From: JBFMHD01 sp040752395 [NCBI: Candidatus Hydrogenedentota bacterium] | GTDB lineage: Bacteria; JBFMHD01 | Direction: 5' to 3' | DNA: 12,863 bases | Assembly (NCBI GenBank): GCA_040752395.1 | Contig: JBFMHD010000064.1 | Coordinates: 1 to 12,863 of the forward strand | Shown: one piece after another, positions 1 to 6,799 of the stretch | Layout: every line of letters starts with the position of its first letter | Position numbering within the stretch: position 1 is the stretch's first letter | Notes under the pieces: generated by a model | What the model was told of the DNA's origin: nothing | Database searches by the model: none | What the model saw: only the letters and a program-made list of their open reading frames with translations | Made by a program: the position numbers and the translations under genes

Positions 1-1
1 T

Positions 2-958
2 ATTAAATATGGACCTTGTGATGATGCGATAGGCGCAGGGTTCTTTAGTGGCAGATATACTGCAACAATAGTTGCTGCAGGCTCGGTTGCTAAAAAAATA
101 TTAAAAAATTGCGGGATCTCTGTATTTGCTTTTATAAGAGAGGCTGCAGGGGTTCGATGTAAAGAAGAAAATATAAATAAAATTAAAAAATATACTGACT
201 CATTTAAACAAATGAGACGAGATTATGACTCGTTCTACAAGATTGTGTATGAACAAAATATGGTAACTATGGATATGCGGTTTTTAGAAAAGATGAAAGT
301 TTTTGCTACGATAGAAAAACAAATAGATGAAATACGAGCTAAAACTCCAAAAATTGATAGCAAAACCATTATCAAGAAATATAAAGTTCATCCTGTTGTG
401 AATTGCCCAGATATAGAGACTGCTGAAAGTATGTTTGTTTCTTGTAATAAAATTGCTAAAGCTGGTGATTCAAGTGGTGGCGTTATAGAAGTCATTGCTA
501 CTGGGTTACCTGTTGGTTTGGGTGAACCAGTATTTAACAAACTCGATGGCGAATTAGGTAGAATGCTCGGCATAGGCGCTGTAAAAGGCGTTGAGATAGG
601 CGCAGGATTCAGAGTAAAAGATATGACTGGCTCACAATGTAATGACCAGATGCGCTCACAAAACGGGAAGGTCGTGTTTGATTCAAACAATGCAGGCGGT
701 GTTACAGGTGGTCTATCAACAGGTCAACCTTTAATTATTCGGTTGACCATCAAGCCAACACCCACGATTGCTAAAGAACAGTATACGATTGATAAATATA
801 CTTTAAAAAATAAAAAACTTGCTGCGATAACCAGAAGGGACCAAACGATTGTTGGACGTATCTGGCCTGTATGCGAAAACTATACTGCAATCGTTCTACT
901 GGATTTATTAATCTCTTATTATGGATATTCCAGACTCCGTGATATAAACCAGTCTTAA
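2..958 (+). CDS. aroC: Chorismate synthase, 5'-truncated by window edge, divergent
   Basis: The enzyme converts 5-enolpyruvylshikimate 3-phosphate to chorismate using reduced FMN, the last common step of aromatic synthesis. The reading frame is open from base 2, so the gene starts before the window; 318 residues are visible. Family blocks seen are KYGPCDDAIGAGFFSGRYTA at the start, the GLGEPVFNKLDGEL block, AVKGVEIGAGF, the NNAGGVTGGLSTGQP block and a C-terminal RRDQTIVGRIWPVCEN block. Two things are odd. The stretch between the first block and the HPVVNCPD region is about 93 residues, against roughly 26 in the E. coli enzyme, so about 65 polar residues are inserted. The usual GRHDP...RAVP C-terminal signature reads TRRDQ...RIWP. 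The final 80 bp recurs at 2940-3019. Identity as a chorismate synthase homologue is secure; full activity is not certain. Confidence 0.93.
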   Translation: MKYGPCDDAIGAGFFSGRYTATIVAAGSVAKKILKNCGISVFAFIREAAGVRCKEENINKIKKYTDSFKQMRRDYDSFYKIVYEQNMVTMDMRFLEKMKVFATIEKQIDEIRAKTPKIDSKTIIKKYKVHPVVNCPDIETAESMFVSCNKIAKAGDSSGGVIEVIATGLPVGLGEPVFNKLDGELGRMLGIGAVKGVEIGAGFRVKDMTGSQCNDQMRSQNGKVVFDSNNAGGVTGGLSTGQPLIIRLTIKPTPTIAKEQYTIDKYTLKNKKLAAITRRDQTIVGRIWPVCENYTAIVLLDLLISYYGYSRLRDINQS

Positions 959-960
959 AT
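881..960 (+). repeat. aroC 3'-end repeat, copy A
   Basis: These are the last 80 bp of aroC through its stop codon at 956-958. They match 2940-3019 at 71 of 80 positions without gaps, with a 44-bp identical core at 902-945. Homology stops just upstream and just after the stop codon. This is the copy in use by the intact reading frame. Confidence 0.9.
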
Positions 961-1013
961 CTCTAAACCTTACTCTCTATAACTGAGGCATTACACCGTC
1001 TCACAATTTTCTC

Positions 1014-1042
1014 TTGACAGAGTGTTTTGTTTCCCCTATAAG
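1014..1042 (+). promoter_or_regulatory. Sigma70-like promoter for the nucleotidyltransferase gene
   Basis: TTGACA at 1014-1019 and TATAAG at 1037-1042 are separated by 17 bp, close to consensus. The predicted transcription start would fall near 1049-1050, at the ATG itself, so the -10 overlaps the AAGGA ribosome binding site at 1040-1044. Transcripts from it would be leaderless or nearly so. Confidence 0.5.
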
Positions 1043-1049
1043 GACTCGT

Positions 1050-1571
1050 ATGGAAAATAAAGAAATAGAAAGAGTATTCAAAGTGGTAAATAAAATGTAT
1101 CAAGAAGGAGTGATTAAAGATTATGCAATTAGTGGAGCAGTTGCTACAATTTATTATACTGAACCTTTTGCTACACAAGATATAGATATTTTCTTTATTT
1201 CACCTAAAAAAGAAGGAATAATACTGTTGACACCTTTCTATGACTTTTTGTTAAAAAAAGGATATAAAACATTCAAAGAATACATTATGATAGGAAACAC
1301 ACCTATACAATTTATTCCGGCAAGTACTGATTTAGAAAAAGAAGCTATTGAAAACGCAAACACAGTAAAATACAAAAATATTGAAGTGAAAATTCTGAAG
1401 CCTGAATATTTAATTGCTATATTTTTAAAGGTTTACAGACCAAAAGATAGAGATAAACTGATTAAACTTTTAGACCAAACTCATATAAACAAAACCTTGC
1501 TGTTAAATATTTTAAAAACATTTAAATTAAATAAAAGGTATGATGAATTTATAAAAAAATATTATGAATAA
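1050..1571 (+). CDS. AbiEii-like nucleotidyltransferase
   Basis: A 173-residue protein of the nucleotidyltransferase fold related to AbiEii/AbiGii toxins. Seen: YAISGAVATIYY at about 25-36 followed by TQDIDIFF at 42-49, which gives the S-G...D-x-D active-site pattern (Asp44, Asp46). A downstream block EYLIAIFLKVYRPKDRDKL resembles the conserved lysine/KD region of the family. ATG 1050 was chosen because AAGGA lies 5 nt upstream; a TTG at 1014 in frame would add 12 residues but lies inside the -35 box. The gene overlaps the next small reading frame by 8 bp, which suggests coupled translation with a partner. Function in a toxin-antitoxin or phage-defence role is inferred from the family; substrate is unknown. 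Confidence 0.78.
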   Translation: MENKEIERVFKVVNKMYQEGVIKDYAISGAVATIYYTEPFATQDIDIFFISPKKEGIILLTPFYDFLLKKGYKTFKEYIMIGNTPIQFIPASTDLEKEAIENANTVKYKNIEVKILKPEYLIAIFLKVYRPKDRDKLIKLLDQTHINKTLLLNILKTFKLNKRYDEFIKKYYE

Positions 1572-1734
1572 TCTGGTTGGGAAGAGAGAGAAGGATATAG
1601 AAAAATACAGAAAGAAAATATTTAAATCAAAGGAAGAGTGCCGCAGGATATTTGCAAAAGAGCCTTTTGAAAAGAAAATCAGACTTGCCTTTGAACTATA
1701 TAAAAGGGGTGAATATTTAAAAAAGTTTAAGTGA
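1564..1734 (+). CDS. Small basic protein, candidate partner of the nucleotidyltransferase
   Basis: A 56-residue frame starting ATG at 1564, inside the end of the preceding gene (8-bp overlap), and ending TGA at 1732-1734. The protein is very rich in Lys, Glu and Arg and has no membrane segment or Cys pair. A stretch AKEPFEKKIRLAFEL (about residues 31-45) resembles the LPFEEKI-type helix that I recall in small proteins beside such nucleotidyltransferases; this is memory, not a search. The overlap and shared direction support a two-gene module, with this protein as the possible antitoxin or accessory subunit. No ribosome binding site of its own is clear, as expected for coupled translation. Confidence 0.6.
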   Translation: MNNLVGKREKDIEKYRKKIFKSKEECRRIFAKEPFEKKIRLAFELYKRGEYLKKFK

Positions 1735-1932
1735 TCGACCATACAGTCATAACCACCTCTTCGAGAGTTAGTCTTGTTACCTTCTCCTCACCCTGACAAT
1801 GGAGGCTCAAAATTAGAGCTACCCCTGAGATAGTAGCTATTTTAGATACATTTATAAACATCTTTACCTTACTTAAACTTTTGTTACTTTTTAAAATTCG
1901 TGCTACTTAAAAGAAAAAATAATACCTCTCTT

Positions 1933-2322
1933 CTACAATTCTTTACTCTTCAAAAACTTTTTTATCTCTTCTAATAATTCTTTTGCTTCTCTTATAGCCT
2001 CTTTGGCATCTTCTTTCTCAAAACCAACATAAATATCGTAATCTCCATTCTCTCTTTCATCTTTAAGTTGTGATAGGAATCGACCAAATTTTTTATCTAT
2101 CTTTCCTTGCTTAATAAGATGTAATCCAAACATTGTCTTTAATCCATCATGACTTTCAACAGTTATCCCTTCAGATAATAAAGCTGCACTGACTGCATGA
2201 AAGACTGAGTAATAGGCACGGGAGATAGCATCATCTAAAAAACCTTCTTTAAAAAGAACCTTTGCCGCCTCCAGCTTCTCTTTTGCTTTATTTAACTGAG
2301 TTTCTATTATTCTCTCTTCCAT
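1933..2322 (-). CDS. HEPN domain protein (UPF0332-like), candidate toxin
   Basis: A 129-residue, mainly helical protein. Its R35-x6-H42 motif in SRAYYSVFHA is the HEPN RNase signature, and the later DERENGDYDI block is typical of the UPF0332 branch. HEPN proteins paired with minimal nucleotidyltransferases are known RNase toxins whose partner neutralises them by nucleotidylation. The ATG at 2322 lies 16 bp inside the end of the nucleotidyltransferase gene, with AGGAG 7 nt upstream, so the pair is translationally coupled and in antitoxin-then-toxin order. It faces the AbiEii-like module across a 198-bp gap. RNase activity here is inferred from the family. Confidence 0.85.
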   Translation of the reverse strand: MEERIIETQLNKAKEKLEAAKVLFKEGFLDDAISRAYYSVFHAVSAALLSEGITVESHDGLKTMFGLHLIKQGKIDKKFGRFLSQLKDERENGDYDIYVGFEKEDAKEAIREAKELLEEIKKFLKSKEL

Positions 2323-2654
2323 AGTTCAACTCCTGTATTTTGAATCTCTGCCATAAAAGGTGTAGGTAATTTCATCATCCTCTGAAAGTTTTGTTGGTCA
2401 TAAATTTTTAATGAAAGATTAACCCCATATTCTAAAAGAAGATCCATAACCTTATCATAGAGACCTTCAATGATATCTCTTTCTCGTTTATCAAGAACAA
2501 TCAGAATATCAAAGTCTGACCATGGTAAAGCTACGCCTTTGGCTCGTGAGCCGAAAAAGATGACTCTTGATAAATGAACTCCAAACTCCCTTGTTATTCG
2601 ATTAACAAAATCATTCAAAATTCTCTTCTCATCGAAACTAATACTTAATGACAC
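2307..2654 (-). CDS. Minimal nucleotidyltransferase (MNT), candidate antitoxin
   Basis: A 115-residue nucleotidyltransferase of the polymerase-beta type. FFGSRAKGVALPWSDFDILI gives the GS-x10-D-x-D motif (Gly35, Ser36, Asp47, Asp49). The position where many MNT proteins have a third catalytic Asp appears as Asn79 in YGVNLSLK; without an alignment this assignment is tentative. The start is GTG at 2652-2654, with AGAGGAG about 8 nt upstream lying in the leader repeat shared with the gene at 11132. With the overlapping HEPN gene it forms a HEPN/MNT toxin-antitoxin pair. In studied pairs the MNT protein transfers AMP to the HEPN protein; whether that happens here is unknown. Confidence 0.87.
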   Translation of the reverse strand: MSLSISFDEKRILNDFVNRITREFGVHLSRVIFFGSRAKGVALPWSDFDILIVLDKRERDIIEGLYDKVMDLLLEYGVNLSLKIYDQQNFQRMMKLPTPFMAEIQNTGVELWKRE

Positions 2655-2662
2655 CTATTAAT

Positions 2663-2717
2663 CTCCTCTGAAAAACGTTGTAACTCTAATAATATCAAAT
2701 AGAAGCAAGAAGCAAGA
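2663..2717 (-). repeat. Leader repeat, copy 1, upstream of the MNT gene
   Basis: 55 bp matching 11141-11195 at 48 of 55 positions, ungapped. In the gene direction it carries a heptamer array (GAAGCAA units on the + strand at 2702-2715), an AT-rich segment that could hold a -10 box, TTTTTCAGAGGAG, then the start codon 8-9 nt after the end. It therefore supplies the ribosome binding site. Confidence 0.8.
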
Positions 2718-2725
2718 TAAACAAA

Positions 2726-2820
2726 CATCTGGTTTTTCATCCTTTGTGTAGAGCGCAAAAACCCAAAAACGCAATAACCCAATAACCCAAGAACCCAATA
2801 GTGTAGAGCGCAAACCGCGC
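2726..2820 (+). repeat. Dispersed repeat split by an octamer array
   Basis: The sequence from 2726 to 2759 matches the reverse complement of 12676-12711, including GTTTTTCAT and GTGTAGAGCGCAAA. Here GTGTAGAGCGCAAA occurs twice (2746-2759 and 2801-2814), flanking an array of period 8 (AATAACCC at 2773-2780 and 2781-2788, AAGAACCC at 2789-2796). The second copy continues as GTGTAGAGCGCAAACCGCGC, and AGCGC at 2807-2811 can pair with GCGCT at 2817-2821. Confidence 0.75.
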
Positions 2821-2939
2821 TATTGTGGTCATACTCAAAGAGCTCAGGAGTTCTGACTCAATTGATACTCCAATTATCTTACTTCTATAAAAATAGTAAC
2901 ACAACTATAAAAAGATAACAAGAAAAAACGTCCAGAAAT

Positions 2940-3017
2940 TATACTACAATCATTCTGCCTGATTTATTAATCTCTTATTATGGATATTCCAGACTCCGTG
3001 ATATGAACCGGGATTAA
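2940..3017 (+). pseudogene. aroC: aroC 3'-end remnant, repeat copy B
   Basis: In the aligned frame this encodes 25 residues ending in a TAA at 3015-3017, equivalent to the aroC C-terminus. Changes from copy A include Leu to Pro in LLDLL and Gln-Ser to Arg-Asp at the end. The proline in a conserved helix and the lack of any upstream coding region suggest a remnant free of selection. Its stop overlaps the nuoI stop (3014-3016 on the other strand). Homology with copy A extends to 3019. Confidence 0.85.
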
Positions 3018-3478
3018 ATAGAAAGGAGTTTGTCTTTATCAAAAACAAAGTTTTCCCTTTTATAATCTGCGATACCTGTTTTAGATGTCAGCTCCAGTGC
3101 ATCGCATGGACAGACCTCCTGACAGAACCCGCAAAATATACAGCGTAACTCATCTATAACAAATTCTTTACACACCTTCTCTCTGTCACTCCAGCCTGAT
3201 TCTTCAGCTACTATTGATATACATTTTGAGGGACATACTGTAGCACATATAAAACACGCTACACACTTTGGTCTCCCATACTCGTCTTTTTTTAATCTAT
3301 GTATACCACGGTACCTTTCTCCTTTATATCCTGACTCTTTTGGATAATTTATTGTATATGGTTTTTTAAAGCTATGTTTCAAAGTAACTAATAGCCCTTT
3401 AATAATTGCAGGCAATGCTATCGTATCAATTAAATCTTCTTTTAATTCGACATTTTTTACATAATCTTTTCCCTGCAT
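3014..3478 (-). CDS. nuoI: NADH dehydrogenase I subunit I, 2x[4Fe-4S]
   Basis: The ferredoxin-like subunit carrying clusters N6a and N6b that link NuoG to NuoB. 154 residues with two C-x2-C-x2-C-x3-C-P motifs: Cys72/75/78/82 and Cys113/116/119/123; an extra Cys125 follows the second motif. The N-terminal region around residues 15-45 (ALPAIIKGLLVTLKHSF) is the amphipathic stretch that lies against the membrane arm, and it is retained here. ATG 3478 has AGAGGAG 10 nt upstream, in a TTTTTCAGAGGAG segment also seen before two other genes. It is last in the operon and separated from nuoG by 120 bp of repeats where nuoH would normally be. Confidence 0.96.
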   Translation of the reverse strand: MQGKDYVKNVELKEDLIDTIALPAIIKGLLVTLKHSFKKPYTINYPKESGYKGERYRGIHRLKKDEYGRPKCVACFICATVCPSKCISIVAEESGWSDREKVCKEFVIDELRCIFCGFCQEVCPCDALELTSKTGIADYKRENFVFDKDKLLSI

Positions 3479-3501
3479 ACTATTACCACTCCTCTGAAAA
3501 A

Positions 3502-3590
3502 GTTCGAGGTTCGGAGTTCGGAGTTCGGAGCTCGGATCTATTATTACGAACTCCTAACTCCTATCTTTCCCCTACTTTGTGCCTTTGTGC
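3502..3590 (-). repeat. Palindromic heptamer array plus octamer pair between nuoG and nuoI
   Basis: Five 7-nt units at 3502-3536 (GTTCGAG, three GTTCGGA, GCTCGGA) face two AACTCCT units at 3549-3562. Bases 3513-3527 pair with 3547-3561 except for one C-T mismatch at 3519/3555. CTTTGTGC then occurs twice at 3575-3590. No protein coding is supported. Confidence 0.8.
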
Positions 3591-3598
3591 CTCTAATT

Positions 3599-5029
3599 TT
3601 AATACACCTCGCTATGCCCTGACACCCGTTTATATACCCCTTTTAAAATATCATACTCATTAATATTTGTTAATACAGCTGGTTTAAAAGATTGTTGTTT
3701 ATTATTCTGATTTATAAAACTACCCTCTTTCTCAAAACATAAAGTGCCTGCAATTCTAATACTGACGTTCTCAAACAAACAATTATCATTAAATGGTGTA
3801 AATATAATTATCTCTTTTATCTTTCTAAACTCATCTTTAATAATGTTTTCTGGCGAATAGTCAAACAATATAACTGTATCATAACCATCAAGATTTTCTA
3901 TCTTTTCAATCTTTTGGGAAAATATCTTTTTGATCCCATTTCTATTAGGAGTCCTATCAGCGGGGATTGTAAATTTAGGGAATATAATCTCTTTGCCATC
4001 TTCTTTAAATAAGACCATTACTTTCAACGATAGATAATCTGCTAATTTTTTTATCATAAGGAGCTCTTCAATAGTCTGGTAAGGCGAAATTATCACACAG
4101 ACTTTATCTTTGTTTTTTAATAAAGTATTAGCTATTGTATCCATTGCTTCAGGAGCTTGAACAACTCTATCTCTTATTTTATTTTCAGTTAATCTTGGTC
4201 TATGATATAACCATTTATATGTAAGCCTGCCTATATCGCACATCCAGTGCGAGTTTATTTTCTCATTAAATCTCGGTCTTATTCTGTAGACAATGTTATT
4301 ATTATAGTCTAAATAGATATTGCAGCCTTTTGAACAGCCCGGACAGATAGCTTCAACAGTCTTTAAAAACCACGCTCTCTGCTTAAATAAAAAGCTTTTA
4401 CTGACAAATGCGCCAACAGGGCAGAGGTCAACAAGGTTCATAGACAAAAGATGGTCTATCCTTCTATTGAAAAAAATATCAAGCTCAGAATAAACACCGC
4501 GCTTTAATATAGTAAGTCCGTAATTACCTGATATATATTTCTCAAACCTTATACAGCGGGTACACATAACACATCTATTTGAATAAAGTAAAATACGTTC
4601 ACCCACGTCTTTTTTACCTCGAATTATTTTATCTTCACTAAATCTCGATTTATTCTGTTCAAATGTGTATGCATAATCCTGAAGCTTGCATTCACCAGCC
4701 TGGTCACAGATCGGGCAATCAAGCGGATGATTTAACAACAAAAATTCTATCATTGCTTTTCTTGTCTTTTTAATCGTATCAGAATTTGTTATTACAATCA
4801 TACCATCAGCCACCTCAGTACCGCAGGCTATCTGTAACTTTGGCATCATCTCTATTTTATCTTTCTTCTGTAGTCCTATCTCAACAAGACAGGTTCTGCA
4901 GGACCCACTTACAGTTAATTCTGGATAATAACACAAATAAGGTATCTGTATATTATTTCTTAAAGCGAGCTGTAGAACTGTTTCGCCTTTCCTGGCTTCT
5001 AAAACCTTTCCATCAATCACTACTCTCAA
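3599..5029 (-). CDS. nuoG: NADH dehydrogenase I subunit G, short form
   Basis: The iron-sulfur subunit that takes electrons from NuoEF. 476 residues, short against the 600-900 usual. Cluster ligands seen: [2Fe-2S] Cys33/44/47/69; His101, Cys105/108/114 (N5, H-x3-C-x2-C-x5-C); Cys153/156/159 and Cys203 (N4); Cys229/232/236 and Cys264 (the N7-type motif of the molybdopterin-like domain). The C-terminal molybdopterin-oxidoreductase-like part is cut down to about 200 residues, with an EGSFINQNNKQQ motif near the end. No frameshift is evident, so this looks like a natural short form. The start is TTG at 5029, with GGAGG about 10 nt upstream; GTG at 5020 is an alternative. It follows nuoF after 32 bp. 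Confidence 0.94.
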   Translation of the reverse strand: MRVVIDGKVLEARKGETVLQLALRNNIQIPYLCYYPELTVSGSCRTCLVEIGLQKKDKIEMMPKLQIACGTEVADGMIVITNSDTIKKTRKAMIEFLLLNHPLDCPICDQAGECKLQDYAYTFEQNKSRFSEDKIIRGKKDVGERILLYSNRCVMCTRCIRFEKYISGNYGLTILKRGVYSELDIFFNRRIDHLLSMNLVDLCPVGAFVSKSFLFKQRAWFLKTVEAICPGCSKGCNIYLDYNNNIVYRIRPRFNEKINSHWMCDIGRLTYKWLYHRPRLTENKIRDRVVQAPEAMDTIANTLLKNKDKVCVIISPYQTIEELLMIKKLADYLSLKVMVLFKEDGKEIIFPKFTIPADRTPNRNGIKKIFSQKIEKIENLDGYDTVILFDYSPENIIKDEFRKIKEIIIFTPFNDNCLFENVSIRIAGTLCFEKEGSFINQNNKQQSFKPAVLTNINEYDILKGVYKRVSGHSEVY

Positions 5030-5061
5030 TTTTCTCTTTCCTCCAGTTATTACTCTCCCAT

Positions 5062-6327
5062 TTATTGTCTTGGAATTATTATGGTTTTTTTAATTGCTTC
5101 TTCGAACTCAGTTCTAAATTTAGTAATAAAACTTTCAACAGGTATAACAGCCGCATCACCAAACGGACAGACAGTCTTAAATTTTATATTCGAACATATA
5201 TCAAGCAAGAGGTCCAGATCTTCAGGTTTGCCATCACCCTTATATATCCTTCGTAAAATTTTCATAATCCAGATAGTTCCCTCTCGGCAGGGTGTGCATT
5301 GACCACAGGATTCATGAGCATAAAACCGCGATAAATTATATAATGACCTCACCATTGAGGTATCTTCATCAAGCACAATAATACCGCCTGACCCAAGCGC
5401 TGACCCGGCTTTGATAAGTGAATCAAAATCCATAGGAATATCTATCTCATCAAATTTTAGTACTGGTGTAGAGGAACCGCCCGGGATCACTGCTTTTATC
5501 TTTTTGCCATCCTTTACGCCGGCTGCATAGTTCTCTATTATCTCTCTTAAATTCGTTCCAAGTGGCAGTTCATACACCCCCGGTCTATTAACTCTGCCTG
5601 AGACACAAAATAACTTGGTTCCGCCATTATTAGGCGTACCAATAGAAGCAAACCTAACTGCACCATTTAGAATTATATACGGGATATTCGCTAATGTTTC
5701 TACATTATTTATTATTGTGGGAGATTGGTATAAACCTTTAGTAGCCGGGAATGGTGGTCTTATTCTTGGCCAGCCGCGTTTGCCCTCAAGCGATTCAAGT
5801 AACCCTGTCTCTTCACCGCAAACATAAGCACCTGCACCACGATAGACTGTGATCTCGATATCGATATTCCTGCCTAAAATATTTTTCCCAAGATAATTCT
5901 TATTTTGTGCTTCTTCAATCGCTTTATTTAATATCTCTGAGCCTTCCCTGAATTCGCCCCGTATATAAATAAACGCGTGTTTCACTGATAAAGCATAAGA
6001 AGATATAAGTATCCCCTCAATTAAAAGATGTGGATTATTCCATATAATCCATTTATCTTTAAAAGTGCCTGGCTCGCTCTCATCAGCATTACAACATAAA
6101 TATACGGGTCTTCCTGAATCTTTAGGAACAAAGCTCCATTTTAATCCAGTTGCAAAACCAGCGCCTCCCCTGCCACGCAGCGTAGATCTTTTAACCTCTT
6201 CAACTATTTCATCTTTTTTCATATCAATGGCTTTTTTAAGAGCATCATAACCGCCTGTGCTTTCATAACCCGAAAGAGTATACAAATCTTTTTTATCTTC
6301 ATACTTCATTATAATTTTTTCAGTCAT
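5062..6327 (-). CDS. nuoF: NADH dehydrogenase I subunit F, NADH/FMN-binding
   Basis: Oxidises NADH, passing electrons through FMN to cluster N3. 421 residues, the family's normal length. Seen: the glycine-rich nucleotide site RGRGGAGFATGLKW at 51-64, the FMN-site block CCNADESEPGTFKD at 78-91, GAYVCGEETGLLESLEGKRG at about 166-185, and the N3 ligands Cys341/344/347 (ESCGQCTPCREG) and Cys387 (TVCPFGDA). The ATG at 6327 overlaps the end of nuoE by 8 bp and has only a weak ribosome binding site, consistent with coupled translation. No extra ferredoxin domain is fused, unlike many hydrogenase-linked or bifurcating homologues. Confidence 0.97.
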   Translation of the reverse strand: MTEKIIMKYEDKKDLYTLSGYESTGGYDALKKAIDMKKDEIVEEVKRSTLRGRGGAGFATGLKWSFVPKDSGRPVYLCCNADESEPGTFKDKWIIWNNPHLLIEGILISSYALSVKHAFIYIRGEFREGSEILNKAIEEAQNKNYLGKNILGRNIDIEITVYRGAGAYVCGEETGLLESLEGKRGWPRIRPPFPATKGLYQSPTIINNVETLANIPYIILNGAVRFASIGTPNNGGTKLFCVSGRVNRPGVYELPLGTNLREIIENYAAGVKDGKKIKAVIPGGSSTPVLKFDEIDIPMDFDSLIKAGSALGSGGIIVLDEDTSMVRSLYNLSRFYAHESCGQCTPCREGTIWIMKILRRIYKGDGKPEDLDLLLDICSNIKFKTVCPFGDAAVIPVESFITKFRTEFEEAIKKTIIIPRQ

Positions 6328-6799
6328 TGTCTTCTATCTCTTTCAATATCTTATCAATCTTGTTTTCATTCAGTTCTTCATAAAATTTACCATTAATCTG
6401 CATCACAGGCGCTTTCCCGCAATTCCCTAAACACTCAACCTTTAATAAAGTAAATTTACCATCCTGTGTTGTTTCACCTGATTTTATACCTAATCTATTT
6501 TCAAGATAATCTATAATATGGTCACTACCCATAAGAGAGCAGGATAAAGTAGCGCAAACCTCGATAACATATTTACCTTGCTTCTTTTTCTTTAACATTG
6601 TATAAAACTGGAAAGTATTATGCATCTCAGTAGCCGGGATATTTAAAACTTCTGATAATTCAAGTATAATCTCATCTGAAACATAAGAATAATTATCCTG
6701 AAGATAATGTAGAATCATAAGCAACGCGGACCTTTTTTCTGGAAAAATACTACAAAACCCCTGTATTCTATCTTTATCTTCATCTCTTAAAATACTCAT
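6320..6799 (-). CDS. nuoE: NADH dehydrogenase I subunit E, [2Fe-2S] thioredoxin-like
   Basis: Partner of NuoF carrying the N1a [2Fe-2S] cluster. 159 residues, normal length. A helical N-terminal part is followed by the thioredoxin-like domain with ligands Cys82 and Cys87 (VCATLSC) and Cys123 and Cys127 (ECLGNC). The ATG at 6799 overlaps the nuoD stop in an ATGA arrangement. The nuoE and nuoF order and overlap are those of a regular nuo operon. Confidence 0.96.
   Translation of the reverse strand: MSILRDEDKDRIQGFCSIFPEKRSALLMILHYLQDNYSYVSDEIILELSEVLNIPATEMHNTFQFYTMLKKKKQGKYVIEVCATLSCSLMGSDHIIDYLENRLGIKSGETTQDGKFTLLKVECLGNCGKAPVMQINGKFYEELNENKIDKILKEIEDND

Larger units (their letters stand above)
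2655..2939. other. Noncoding repeat-rich region between MNT gene and aroC remnant
   Basis: No coding frame is supported. It holds, in order, the leader repeat (2663-2717) with a heptamer array, a copy of a dispersed repeat carrying GTGTAGAGCGCAAA twice around an octamer array (2726-2820), and about 120 bp of AT-rich sequence in which I see nothing specific. Confidence 0.7.
902..3004. mobile_element. Putative small integrated island at the aroC 3' end
   Basis: About 2 kb bounded by 44-bp identical direct repeats (902-945 and 2961-3004), each inside an aroC 3' end. The cargo is two nucleotidyltransferase modules plus intergenic repeats; no recombinase is present. At the distal copy the aroC stop overlaps the nuoI stop, so aroC and nuoI were probably directly convergent before the insertion. 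The layout resembles att sites of elements that integrate into gene 3' ends and restore the gene. A recombination event or a decayed tandem duplication is possible. The mobile nature is inferred. Confidence 0.42.

Noticed and set aside
388-690. Antisense reading frame inside aroC
   Set aside because: It lies wholly within a strongly conserved enzyme gene and has no family features or start signals.
1014-1049. In-frame TTG that would extend the AbiEii-like protein by 12 residues
   Set aside because: It coincides with a TTGACA -35 box, and ATG 1050 has a proper ribosome binding site 5 nt upstream.
1735-1932. tRNA or small RNA gene between the convergent modules
   Set aside because: No GTTCRA T-loop or cloverleaf pairing could be found; only short chance hairpins.
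3406-3663. Rightward frame across the nuoG-nuoI gap
   Set aside because: It is made of the heptamer array and antisense nuo sequence.
3599-3900. nuoG truncated by a frameshift
   Set aside because: The frame ends cleanly before the array, the EGSFINQ block typical of the C-terminal domain is present, and no continuing homologous frame was seen downstream.
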